DNA of 46,448 nucleotides from an uncultured Acidobacteriota bacterium (GTDB lineage Bacteria > Acidobacteriota > Terriglobia > Bryobacterales > Bryobacteraceae), in contig CAADGY010000269.1 in NCBI GenBank assembly GCA_900696665.1, positions 1-46,448 on the forward strand, read 5' to 3'. Below the pieces are notes generated by a model, which was given only the letters and a program-made list of their open reading frames with translations, was not told the origin of the DNA and made no database searches. This document shows positions 31,890 to 38,866 of the stretch, piece after piece. Position 1 is the stretch's first letter. Each line of letters starts with the position of its first letter. The position numbers were made by a program, and so were the translations under genes.

Positions 31890-33572
31890 CTATTCTTTCA
31901 GATTTCTGATGGTGCGAATCTGGCTCTCCGGAAATGCTTCACGAAAGCGCCGTACATCGGGATGAGACAATGCCCGCTCGGATGCATCCTCCTCCTCGCC
32001 TGTTGTCCGCGGCGCCGGATTCTGCTCCACAACCTGTGGCTGCGCGGCCGATTCACCGTTCTCCACTTTCACCTTTAGAACGCGTCCGAGAACCGCACGA
32101 ACCGCCTGCTGCATGTCGCCGGAGCGGAGCGCGAGCCAGAACTCCCGCGGCGCCCGAAACACAATCTCCGTTGCGGACTCAACCACTTCGGCGTGCTCCA
32201 CCGCATCGGCGATAACCAGCATCTCACGCTCAACAAGCCAGGCATGCAGGCGTGATTTCAAAGTCTCTCCAGCGGCGGGTGGAGGAGGGGCGACCACCGC
32301 TGCCGCTTCCGTAGGCGGCGCCGTTTGCGTTTTCCGCCGGGTATCCATTGCGAAAGGAGACGGGCCAACTTTGGGCGGTGCCGGGATCGCTCCTTGCGCG
32401 CGCTGCGGTCCGGCGGCCGCGGACGGGCGGGACTGGGACGAGCCGGGCTCCTTCAGCATCGCCAGCGCTTCTTCGATGGACGCCAGTTTTCCCGCATGCA
32501 GCAGCTTGAGCAGACCGATCTCCAGATGCAGCCGCGGCTGAAGAGAGAACTGCAGATCCCGGAACAGGTCCAGAGTGAGTTGGAGATACCGGGTGAGGTC
32601 TTCCTCGGAAAACGATTGGGCAATGTCCGCCAACTTTTCCTGTTCGCCGCCGGACGCCGCTACAAGCCGTGTGCCTTTCCCCGCCACCCGTACCACCAGC
32701 AGGCTCCGGAAATATCGTGCGAGCTCGCGGCAGAAGTGTTGAAGATGACGCCCGTTGCGCTCCAGATCATCCACGATCTCGAGCATCTGCTGCGAAGTGC
32801 CGCCGGAGAGAGCCTGCGTTACCTGGTGCAGAGAATCGAGAGAGAACATCCCCAGCAGGGTCCGCACTTCGTCCGCATTCAGCGTGGAGCCACAACAGGC
32901 GATCGCCTGGTCCAGCGCGGAGAGGGAATCCCGAACACTGCCTTCGCCCGCCTGGGCCAGTACGGCCAGCGTTTCCGGATCTGCCTCTATGCCTTCCTGC
33001 GCGCAAATCCATGCCATGCGCGCGGTCAGTTCTTCAAAATCGACCGACCGGAAGCTGAACTGCTGGCAGCGCGATGCGATGGTGGTGGGAATCTTGTGTG
33101 CTTCAGTGGTGCAAAGGATAAACACCACCCATTCCGGAGGCTCTTCGAGCGTCTTCAACAGCGCGTTGAAAGCCTCGTGTGTGATCTGGTGCGCCTCGTC
33201 GACGATGAAGACCTTGTAGCGGTCGCGAGCCGGGCGGTAGCGCACATTCTCGCGCAACTCCCGCATCTCATTGATCCCGCGATTCGAGGCAGCGTCGATT
33301 TCAATGACATCCACGGCGTTTCCCGCGGCGACTTCCGTGCAACTCGAGCAGACGCCGCACGGCTGTGCGGTAGGGCCGTTCACGCAGTTCAGACATCTCG
33401 CCAGGATTCGCGCAACCGTCGTCTTCCCCGTGCCACGTTGCCCCGAGAAGATATAGCCGTGCGCAATGCGGCCTTGCGAAATGGCATTCTCCAAGGTGGT
33501 ACGGACGTGGCTCTGTCCTACCAGTCCGGAAAACGTCTGGGGTCTGTATTTTCTGGCAATAACCTGATACAT
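31890..33572 (-). CDS. dnaX: DNA polymerase III subunits gamma and tau
   Basis: 560 residues. MYQVIARKYRPQTFSGLVGQ opens the AAA+ clamp-loader core. Walker A is GQRGTGKTTVARIL near residues 44-57. The zinc site is CLNC...CGVCSSC, Walker B is VFIVDEAH, and sensor 1 lies in FILCTTEAHKIPTTIASRCQQF (the SRC arginine finger). From about residue 370 a Pro/Ala-rich linker leads to the tau-specific C-terminal domain. I did not find an obvious slippery A-tract for programmed frameshifting, so a separate gamma form is not predicted. It follows the SRP RNA gene and precedes ybaB and recR. Confidence 0.95.
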   Translation of the reverse strand: MYQVIARKYRPQTFSGLVGQSHVRTTLENAISQGRIAHGYIFSGQRGTGKTTVARILARCLNCVNGPTAQPCGVCSSCTEVAAGNAVDVIEIDAASNRGINEMRELRENVRYRPARDRYKVFIVDEAHQITHEAFNALLKTLEEPPEWVVFILCTTEAHKIPTTIASRCQQFSFRSVDFEELTARMAWICAQEGIEADPETLAVLAQAGEGSVRDSLSALDQAIACCGSTLNADEVRTLLGMFSLDSLHQVTQALSGGTSQQMLEIVDDLERNGRHLQHFCRELARYFRSLLVVRVAGKGTRLVAASGGEQEKLADIAQSFSEEDLTRYLQLTLDLFRDLQFSLQPRLHLEIGLLKLLHAGKLASIEEALAMLKEPGSSQSRPSAAAGPQRAQGAIPAPPKVGPSPFAMDTRRKTQTAPPTEAAAVVAPPPPAAGETLKSRLHAWLVEREMLVIADAVEHAEVVESATEIVFRAPREFWLALRSGDMQQAVRAVLGRVLKVKVENGESAAQPQVVEQNPAPRTTGEEEDASERALSHPDVRRFREAFPESQIRTIRNLKE

Positions 33573-33618
33573 GAGAGTCTACAGCGAGGGCGCACCAGCC
33601 AGCCGAGAGTGCGTAACT

Positions 33619-33725
33619 GCCAGACCCCGGGTGATCCGCGGCACACGAGCTAAACCACTACCGTTGCTTCCTTCCGGACCTGGCGGGGTTTGCAGCCGCA
33701 CGTTGCACGGAGCCCGAGGCCTGAC
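33619..33725 (-). ncRNA. ffs: Signal recognition particle RNA (4.5S type)
   Basis: On the minus strand the invariant SRP domain IV core GCCAGGTCCGGAAGGAAGCA is present (within 33661-33690). The ends GTCAGGCCTCGGG and CCCGGGGTCTGGC can form 13 consecutive pairs including G-U pairs, closing an elongated hairpin of about 107 nt as in E. coli 4.5S RNA. It binds Ffh for co-translational membrane targeting. A TAAAAT box lies eight bases upstream of the predicted 5' end. It sits 46 bases before dnaX, as scr does in Bacillus, and no terminator is seen between the two. Confidence 0.93.
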
Positions 33726-33733
33726 AAACTAGG

Positions 33734-33739
33734 ATTTTA
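33734..33739 (-). promoter_or_regulatory. -10 box of the SRP RNA gene
   Basis: TAAAAT on the minus strand (5/6 to consensus) lies eight bases before the predicted first base of the SRP RNA. The spacing fits a start at about 33726. A good -35 was not found. Confidence 0.4.
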
Positions 33740-33838
33740 GCATGCGCCCGCGCATTCGAACACCCTACAGTGGAGTCGATAACCAAAGTCCTATGAGTAC
33801 TGTTATTTGGAAAGCCCCCCGCCAGGACGCATATGGTA

Positions 33839-33868
33839 TTGACACTGCCCGTTCGAGCTGCGCATAAT
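33839..33868 (+). promoter_or_regulatory. Sigma-70 promoter of the PilZ gene
   Basis: TTGACA (33839-33844, perfect) and CATAAT (33863-33868, 5/6) are separated by 18 bases, the best sigma-70 pair in the window. Transcription would start near 33875, 34 bases before the PilZ ATG at 33909. Confidence 0.7.
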
Positions 33869-33908
33869 CATTCACCGGCTAACTCCGAAGAAGGGGCATA
33901 AGGCACTT

Positions 33909-34325
33909 ATGGAAAATGAACATCAGTTGTTGGCCCCATCTGAACGTATTGCCCCTGCCGCGCCACGTCCCTCATCGTTTCGCCTACTCAACGAGCGCCG
34001 TACTTGTGTTCGTTATCCCATCACACTCGATCTTCGATACCGCGCTTCCACGCCGAAGGCGGCGGACCTCGGACACCAGTCCACGACGGTAGAGATCAGC
34101 AGCCAGGCGATCTCGTTCTCCACACCTGAGCCGCTGCCAGCGGGTGCGCAGGTGGAGACATCGATCCGCTGGCCGTTTCTGCTGGATAACCGGACGCCTC
34201 TACAACTGGTGGCAGATGGCAAAGTGGTGCGGAGCACAGAGGGAAAGACGGTGATCCGAATTCACAAGTATGAATTTCGCACTTGCAGAAAGCAGGCATT
34301 CGACGCAATTTCCGGCTTGACCTGA
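33909..34325 (+). CDS. PilZ domain protein (putative c-di-GMP receptor)
   Basis: 138 residues. ERRTCVRYPITLDLRYR near residues 30-45 is the RxxxR switch region of PilZ domains. ISSQAISFSTPEPLPAGAQVETSIRWP gives the beta-barrel segment, although the usual D/NxSxxG motif appears as EISSQAI, lacking the Asp and the final Gly. It would bind c-di-GMP and control motility or polysaccharide export, but ligand binding is uncertain because of that altered motif. The gene has its own strong promoter and leads a group with a receiver-like protein, an export porin and fliW-csrA. Confidence 0.7.
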   Translation: MENEHQLLAPSERIAPAAPRPSSFRLLNERRTCVRYPITLDLRYRASTPKAADLGHQSTTVEISSQAISFSTPEPLPAGAQVETSIRWPFLLDNRTPLQLVADGKVVRSTEGKTVIRIHKYEFRTCRKQAFDAISGLT

Positions 34326-34362
34326 GCACCGCCCAAGAACTGATGTCACCGCCGCTAGAGGC

Positions 34363-34381
34363 GGAAAAGCGCCGAAACCCA
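34363..34381 (+). promoter_or_regulatory. GGAAAAGCGCCGA element before the receiver gene
   Basis: The 13-mer GGAAAAGCGCCGA at 34363-34375 recurs exactly at 36423-36435 upstream of fliW. In both places AACCCA follows. Here GCCGAAAC matches the sigma-28 -10 GCCGATAA at 6/8 positions, but no TAAA-like -35 lies at the right distance. The ATG follows eight bases later. It may be a weak sigma-28 promoter or a shared regulator site. Confidence 0.4.
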
Positions 34382-34388
34382 ATTACCC

Positions 34389-34793
34389 ATGTCTTCGTCG
34401 CACAACGACACGCCGACGACGATCCTCGTAATAGATCCTGATCTTGGATTTATTCTCGCTCTAAGCAGGGCGCTGCTCTCTGCGGGCTATCAGGTTATCC
34501 CCGCGAGCACGATGGAGGAAGCAGCGAAACTCACAAGTGAGTTAGGGCTCGGAATCGATGCCGTCGTGGCTGAAGCCGGTGCTCTGGCCTCGGGCGGCTC
34601 GGATCCGATGGGGGGATTAGGGCGGTGGGCGGCCCGGTCCCAGATGATCGTCGCCACTTCCACTCCGGAAGCGCTGGCCGGCAAACTCCCCGTCCGGCCG
34701 GCAGCCGTACTTCGTAAACCTCAGGCCAACGAGCCCGACCTGACAGAGGAATGGCTCAGAATCATACGGCAGGTCCTCGCTCTCTCCGATTGA
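34389..34793 (+). CDS. Receiver-like protein lacking the phospho-acceptor aspartate
   Basis: 134 residues with the CheY-like fold pattern. Strand 1 is TTILVIDPDLGF (the Asp pair is present as D-P-D). The first helix is followed by strand 3, IDAVVAEAGALA, where the phosphorylated Asp is expected but Ala-Glu is found. Strand 5 ends in AVLRKP, keeping the conserved Lys-Pro. It therefore looks like a pseudo-receiver that binds partners without phosphorylation, or one mimicking the active state through Glu. No output domain. It stands between a PilZ protein and an export porin. Confidence 0.65.
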   Translation: MSSSHNDTPTTILVIDPDLGFILALSRALLSAGYQVIPASTMEEAAKLTSELGLGIDAVVAEAGALASGGSDPMGGLGRWAARSQMIVATSTPEALAGKLPVRPAAVLRKPQANEPDLTEEWLRIIRQVLALSD

Positions 34794-34887
34794 AAACCCA
34801 GCCCGGACAACCGGCAGTGCTCCGGCGGCACCTTTACTGCTCCTGAGAACCGGGAGGGTTCCGTTTCGTAAAATACTGGATGACTTC

Positions 34888-36378
34888 ATGGCTTCATTAC
34901 ATTTCTTTCGACGAAATCACCCGAAAGCGGCGGTCTCCAGACTCCTTATTGGCATGATTGCGGCAGCCGCGGCTGTCATGGGACAGACGGCCCCGTCCGT
35001 AAAAATTGGTCCGGTCGCGGTCAGCGGGACCTGGCGCACACGCATCGAGGCGTGGGACTGGTTCAATGGCGCCGCAAACGATACCTATCTTTACGTGGGG
35101 TCTCTTGGCCGGTTAAGCTTCGCGCAGCAGAGGAAAACTTTCGACTGGCAGTTGGAAGTTGCGTTACCGGTCCTCCTCGGGCTGCCGGACGATGCTCTGG
35201 CGCCGGGCGCGCAAGGTCAACTCGGTTTGGGCGCAACCTATTATGTGGCCAATGGCCGCTCCAGAAATGCCGCGCTTCCGTTCGTCAAGCAAGCGTTTGT
35301 CCGTTTCAAGAACGTGGCGGGCAGCCAGGCGCAGACGCTGCGGCTCGGCCGAATCGAATTCATTGAAGGCGCGGAAACCGTTCCGAAGAATGCTACCCTC
35401 GCGGCAGTGAAACGCGACCGGGTGGCGCACCGCCTGCTTGGAAATTTTGGCTGGTCACACGTAGGGCGCAGCCTGGATGCGGTCCATTACGCATACAATG
35501 GCTCCCGTAACAACGTGACACTGGTTGCCGCCCGCCCGACGCGCGGTGTCTTTCAGGTGGATGGGTGGGGTGGACTGAATATCGGGCTTTTTTACGGCGC
35601 GCTGACACGGCAGGTCCCCATGGGCAGGAGCGCTGGGGAATTTCGAGTCTTCGGCCTGCATTACGAGGATTGGCGGCACGTTGTGAAAACTGACAACCGC
35701 CCGCTGGCGATGCGAAACGGCGATTTCGAAAACATCGGGGTAACAACCGCCGGCGGGAACTACATTCATGCGTTTGAAACCGGCTCCGGAACCATCGACC
35801 TGATGCTGTGGGGCGTGTTGCAGACGGGCAGATGGGGCCGCCTGGATCATCGTGCCGCCGCCGCAACCGCCGAAGCGGGCTATCAGTCGCCCGGGCTTCC
35901 TCGTTTGAGGCCCTGGATACGCGGGGGGGTTCACCATGGCAGCGGAGACGGCGACCCCACGGACGGCAAACACGGCACCTTTTTTCAGGTGCTGCCCACG
36001 CCCCGATGGTATGCGCGGTTTCCCTTTTACAACTTGATGAATAACCAGGACGCTTATCTGCAGTTGATCCTTAGGCCCGGCACCAAACTCAATCTTCGGA
36101 GCGAGATGCACTGGCTTCGTCTAGCCCGCCGCAACGACCTCTGGTATCAGGGCGGCGGCGCCTTCCAGCCCTGGACTTTCGGCTACATCGGACGCGCCAG
36201 TAGCGGGCAGCGTGGCATGGCGGCCCTGTGGGAACTCAGCGCGGATTATCAATGGAACAGCCATTTCCAACTGGGCGGCTTTTTCGCCACCGCGCGGGGA
36301 AGAGATGTTATGAACGCTATCTACCCGGACGGCAAGAACGCGAACTTGGGTTGTATCGAACTGGGATTCCGTTTTTAA
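34888..36378 (+). CDS. Outer-membrane beta-barrel of the alginate-export type
   Basis: 496 residues with a signal peptide (RLLIGMIAAAAAVMG, cleavage near residue 35). The mature part has alternating aromatic/polar strands and ends in the C-terminal Phe (IELGFRF) required for outer-membrane insertion. Phrases such as GTWRTRIEAWDWF, QTLRLGRIEFIEGAE and LNLRSEMHWLRLA recall the alginate_exp porin domain. It would let a polysaccharide or other solute pass the outer membrane. No alginate synthesis gene is nearby. A TAAAAT box ends 13 bases before the ATG, so the leader is very short. Confidence 0.72.
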   Translation: MASLHFFRRNHPKAAVSRLLIGMIAAAAAVMGQTAPSVKIGPVAVSGTWRTRIEAWDWFNGAANDTYLYVGSLGRLSFAQQRKTFDWQLEVALPVLLGLPDDALAPGAQGQLGLGATYYVANGRSRNAALPFVKQAFVRFKNVAGSQAQTLRLGRIEFIEGAETVPKNATLAAVKRDRVAHRLLGNFGWSHVGRSLDAVHYAYNGSRNNVTLVAARPTRGVFQVDGWGGLNIGLFYGALTRQVPMGRSAGEFRVFGLHYEDWRHVVKTDNRPLAMRNGDFENIGVTTAGGNYIHAFETGSGTIDLMLWGVLQTGRWGRLDHRAAAATAEAGYQSPGLPRLRPWIRGGVHHGSGDGDPTDGKHGTFFQVLPTPRWYARFPFYNLMNNQDAYLQLILRPGTKLNLRSEMHWLRLARRNDLWYQGGGAFQPWTFGYIGRASSGQRGMAALWELSADYQWNSHFQLGGFFATARGRDVMNAIYPDGKNANLGCIELGFRF

Positions 36379-36410
36379 GGGCCTTCAGTGGTCTTCTCAG
36401 GGATTTGCTC

Positions 36411-36438
36411 TATAGCCGTACGGGAAAAGCGCCGATAA
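36411..36438 (+). promoter_or_regulatory. Sigma-28-like promoter of fliW-csrA
   Basis: GCCGATAA at 36431-36438 is the exact sigma-28 -10 box also found before fliM. TATAGCCG at 36411-36418 is a partial -35 (TATAG against TAAAG) with a 12-base spacer. Start would be near 36446, upstream of the GGAGAG purine stretch and the fliW ATG at 36463. The 13-mer GGAAAAGCGCCGA shared with 34363 overlaps the -10. Confidence 0.6.
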
Positions 36439-36462
36439 CCCATTCGGAGAGAACAGAGCACG

Positions 36463-36909
36463 ATGCCCTCATGCGAGACCAAGTACTTCGGCAAGCTGGA
36501 ATATACGGAAGGCGCCATCATCCTGTGCGAGGCAGGGCTGCCCGGCTTCGAGCACGAGCGAAGGTTTCTGCCGCTTGAAATGCCCGAACATAAGCCGTTG
36601 GTCTTCATCCAGAGCTTATCCACCCCGGGGCTTTGTTTCGTGGCGCTACCAGTGCTGGGCATCGACCCCGCTTACCGCCTGGAACTGTCAAAACAGGACC
36701 TGGCCGCCCTCGGTTTCGAATCGCAGCCCGTGATCGGAACCGACGTGCTCTGCCTGGCCCTTATCACCATTACCGAGACAAACACGACCGCCAATCTCCT
36801 GGCCCCCCTGGTAGTAAACATCAAGACCGGCCGGTCCGTTCAGGCGATCGATCCGGAATCCCGATATTCCCACCAGCACTCGCTGGATCCCGAGGCGCCG
36901 GCGTGCTGA
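36463..36909 (+). CDS. fliW: Flagellar assembly factor FliW
   Basis: 148 residues. FGKLEYTEGAIILCEAGLPGFEHERRFLPLE matches the FliW N-terminus (here cited by its core GLPGFE). FIQSLSTPGLCFVALPVLGIDPAY and NTTANLLAPLVVN, with the last block near the C-terminus, are family hallmarks. FliW binds both flagellin and CsrA, releasing CsrA inhibition of flagellin translation when flagellin is used up. It overlaps csrA by seven bases. No flagellin gene is within the window. GGAGAGAACAGAG precedes the ATG. Confidence 0.9.
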   Translation: MPSCETKYFGKLEYTEGAIILCEAGLPGFEHERRFLPLEMPEHKPLVFIQSLSTPGLCFVALPVLGIDPAYRLELSKQDLAALGFESQPVIGTDVLCLALITITETNTTANLLAPLVVNIKTGRSVQAIDPESRYSHQHSLDPEAPAC

Positions 36910-37136
36910 TTATTCGAAGAAAGGAAGGAGAGTCGATCCTGATCGGCGAGGATATCGAGATCATTGTCGCCGAAGCCGGCACGAGAGTGAAGCTCGCGAT
37001 AAAGGCGCCGTCCAATGTGGCTGTGATCCGAAAAGAGGTACGGCTTGTAGAGCAGCAGAACCTCGACGCTTCGCGGACCACCACGAGCGCGGCACTGATG
37101 AAGATCGCGGGAAAACTGAGTGTGCCGAAACAGTAA
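36903..37136 (+). CDS. csrA: Carbon storage regulator CsrA
   Basis: 77 residues from GTG 36903, with GAGG seven bases before. MLIIRRKEGESILIGEDIEI is the canonical CsrA N-terminus with a basic patch after residue 4. VKLAIKAPSNVAVIRKEV contains the GxxxRxEI-like RNA-binding strand (here VIRKEV with Arg and Glu). The C-terminus is extended by about 15 residues relative to E. coli CsrA. It binds GGA motifs in mRNA leaders. The start overlaps the fliW stop (GTGCTGA), so FliW and CsrA are made in coupled amounts. Confidence 0.92.
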   Translation: MLIIRRKEGESILIGEDIEIIVAEAGTRVKLAIKAPSNVAVIRKEVRLVEQQNLDASRTTTSAALMKIAGKLSVPKQ

Positions 37137-37208
37137 CGCAAGCCCACGCCCGGCATAGAGCCAAGAGCTTGATACAATAAGTCGTTTCCAGTTGGAGGCT
37201 TTTGTTTC

Positions 37209-37619
37209 GTGAGTATCCTCGGAGCGATTGTGCGCGCATATAGCTATCTATTCCACTTGGCTCTCTCCCTTTTTGTCCTGGCCATTGCATTCGTGACCCT
37301 CACGAGCGGCGCGAATACTTTGCAGATGGAGATGCTCCCGTGGAAAGACACCGCCCTGCTGTATTGGCTATTGGCACTTGGGCTGATCGGGATTATTGCC
37401 GTTGTCCTCGGCGTAACACGGAAGCTCCCGATCCTGTTTTTGATCTGGTCGGTCGTTGTATTCGCGCTCCTGGTGCGAGGCTATATCTTTTCGCCGTATA
37501 CCTTCGACGGAGTGTCTGATTTCAGCAGGGTTCTCCTTCTGTTGTTGGGAGCGCTCCTTGCCTGCATCGGCGCGTGGCTTCAGTTCCGGCGAAAGACGCA
37601 CCGGCGCAAGTACGCCTGA
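37209..37619 (+). CDS. Small integral membrane protein, unknown function
   Basis: 136 residues with four hydrophobic helices at roughly 13-32, 48-68, 71-90 and 106-124, and a basic tail (RRKTHRRKYA). Start is GTG 37209 behind GGAGG (37194-37198). A TACAAT box at 37173-37178 may start its transcript. Family not recognised. It follows csrA by 72 bases and precedes the aminotransferase. Confidence 0.65.
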   Translation: MSILGAIVRAYSYLFHLALSLFVLAIAFVTLTSGANTLQMEMLPWKDTALLYWLLALGLIGIIAVVLGVTRKLPILFLIWSVVVFALLVRGYIFSPYTFDGVSDFSRVLLLLLGALLACIGAWLQFRRKTHRRKYA

Positions 37620-37682
37620 GCATCACGCCTTAACTTCCGGACCAGCTCCCCGCCGGCGATCAGGAATGAAGAGCGCCATCGC

Positions 37683-38849
37683 ATGTTTTCTTCCCGCCTC
37701 GATTTTGATCTGAGCCAGAACCGGCTCTCGCGGCTGCTGGCCGGCCTTCGCGCAGCCGGCGCCGGCGTGCTCGACCTGACCGAGTCGAACCCCACTCGAG
37801 CGGGCTTCTCCTATCCCGATACCGAAATACTGAACTCGCTCGCCGGGCCGGGCTCGCTTATCTACAGTCCGGAGCCTGCCGGAAGCCTCGTGGCGCGCGA
37901 GGCCATCGCCGCCTGGTATGCCGCGAGAGGGTTACGGGTCAAGGCCGATTCCATGGTTCTGACAACCAGCACCAGTGAGTCTTATGCGTACATCCTGAAA
38001 CTACTGGCGGATCCCGGCGGCGAGATTCTGGTTCCGCGTCCCTCCTATCCATTGTTTGAGTATCTGGCGGCGCTCGAATCGGTGCGCATTGTGTCGTATC
38101 CGTTGATCTATACAGGTGAATGGTCCATTGATTTTCAGGCGCTCGATCACGCCGCCTCGGAGCGCGCGAGAGCCGTTATTCTGGTGAACCCGAATAACCC
38201 AACCGGCTCCTTCCTTAAACAACACGAATTGGAAAAGCTGATCCCTTTCGCCCGATCGCATGGCCTGGCGGTCGTCTCCGACGAGGTGTTCGCGGATTAC
38301 AGTTTTTCATCCGGCGGGCATCGCGTAGCAAGTCTCGTAGAAGTCAAGGACGTGCTGACGTTTTGCTTGAGTGGGCTGTCCAAGGTTAGCGGCCTGCCCC
38401 AGATGAAATTGGGTTGGATGACGGTCTCGGGTCCTGCAGCGCCGCGGCGCGAAGCCATGCGCCGCCTGGAATGGATCGCCGATACGTATCTTTCCGTCAG
38501 CACACCGGTGCAACACGCGGCGCCGTCGCTGCTTGCCGCCGGGGAATCCGTCCGGGGACAGATCCGTAAGCGAAGCGGAACGAATCTCGAGCTTCTGCGG
38601 ACAGCAGTGAAAGGGACCCCGTGTCACCTCCTGCACGCCGAAGGAGGCTGGTACGCCACTTTGCAAGTTCCTCGCACGCGCACGGAGGAAGAGTGGGCGC
38701 TGGATCTTCTCCGTAAGCGGAGCGTGCTGGTGCAACCGGGGTATTTCTTCGACTTCGAATCCGAAGCATTCCTTGTCCTGAGCCTTCTGACGCCCGAAGA
38801 TGTTTTTCGGGAAGGAGTCCAACGGATCGTTTCGGAAGTGGAGAGGTGA
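37683..38849 (+). CDS. Class I/II pyridoxal-phosphate aminotransferase
   Basis: 388 residues. LTESNPTRAGF lies at the N-terminus, the PLP-phosphate region is TTSTSESYAYILKLL, and the Asn/Pro motif is ILVNPNNPTGSF. The Asp binding the pyridine is in VVSDEVFADY, and the Schiff-base Lys in LSGLSKVSGLPQMKLGW. The usual phosphate-binding Arg (SKxxGxxGxRxGW) is Lys here. It transfers amino groups between an amino acid and a 2-oxoacid; the specific substrate is undetermined. It ends 11 bases before a convergent gene. Confidence 0.9.
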   Translation: MFSSRLDFDLSQNRLSRLLAGLRAAGAGVLDLTESNPTRAGFSYPDTEILNSLAGPGSLIYSPEPAGSLVAREAIAAWYAARGLRVKADSMVLTTSTSESYAYILKLLADPGGEILVPRPSYPLFEYLAALESVRIVSYPLIYTGEWSIDFQALDHAASERARAVILVNPNNPTGSFLKQHELEKLIPFARSHGLAVVSDEVFADYSFSSGGHRVASLVEVKDVLTFCLSGLSKVSGLPQMKLGWMTVSGPAAPRREAMRRLEWIADTYLSVSTPVQHAAPSLLAAGESVRGQIRKRSGTNLELLRTAVKGTPCHLLHAEGGWYATLQVPRTRTEEEWALDLLRKRSVLVQPGYFFDFESEAFLVLSLLTPEDVFREGVQRIVSEVER

Positions 38850-38854
38850 GGACT

Positions 38855-38866
38855 CCGTAGCTACGG
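38855..38866. repeat. 12-base palindrome at a convergent gene end
   Basis: CCGTAGCTACGG is a perfect palindrome that includes the stop codon of the minus-strand gene and lies six bases after the aminotransferase stop. It resembles the palindromes at 7741-7752 and 30935-30946 in position. Confidence 0.45.

Noticed and set aside
32325..33653. 442-codon plus-strand frame opposite dnaX
   Set aside because: Shadow of dnaX; it also runs into the SRP RNA gene.
34349..34364. Hairpin CCGCC-GCTAGA-GGCGG as a terminator or riboswitch
   Set aside because: It is followed by AAAAG rather than a T tract, and I could not match it to a known riboswitch; it may just flank the shared 13-mer.
38600..38700. Possible short tandem repeats and CRISPR-like arrays across the window
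   Set aside because: No direct repeats with regular spacers were found anywhere; the only regular repeats are the ankyrin units, which are coding.
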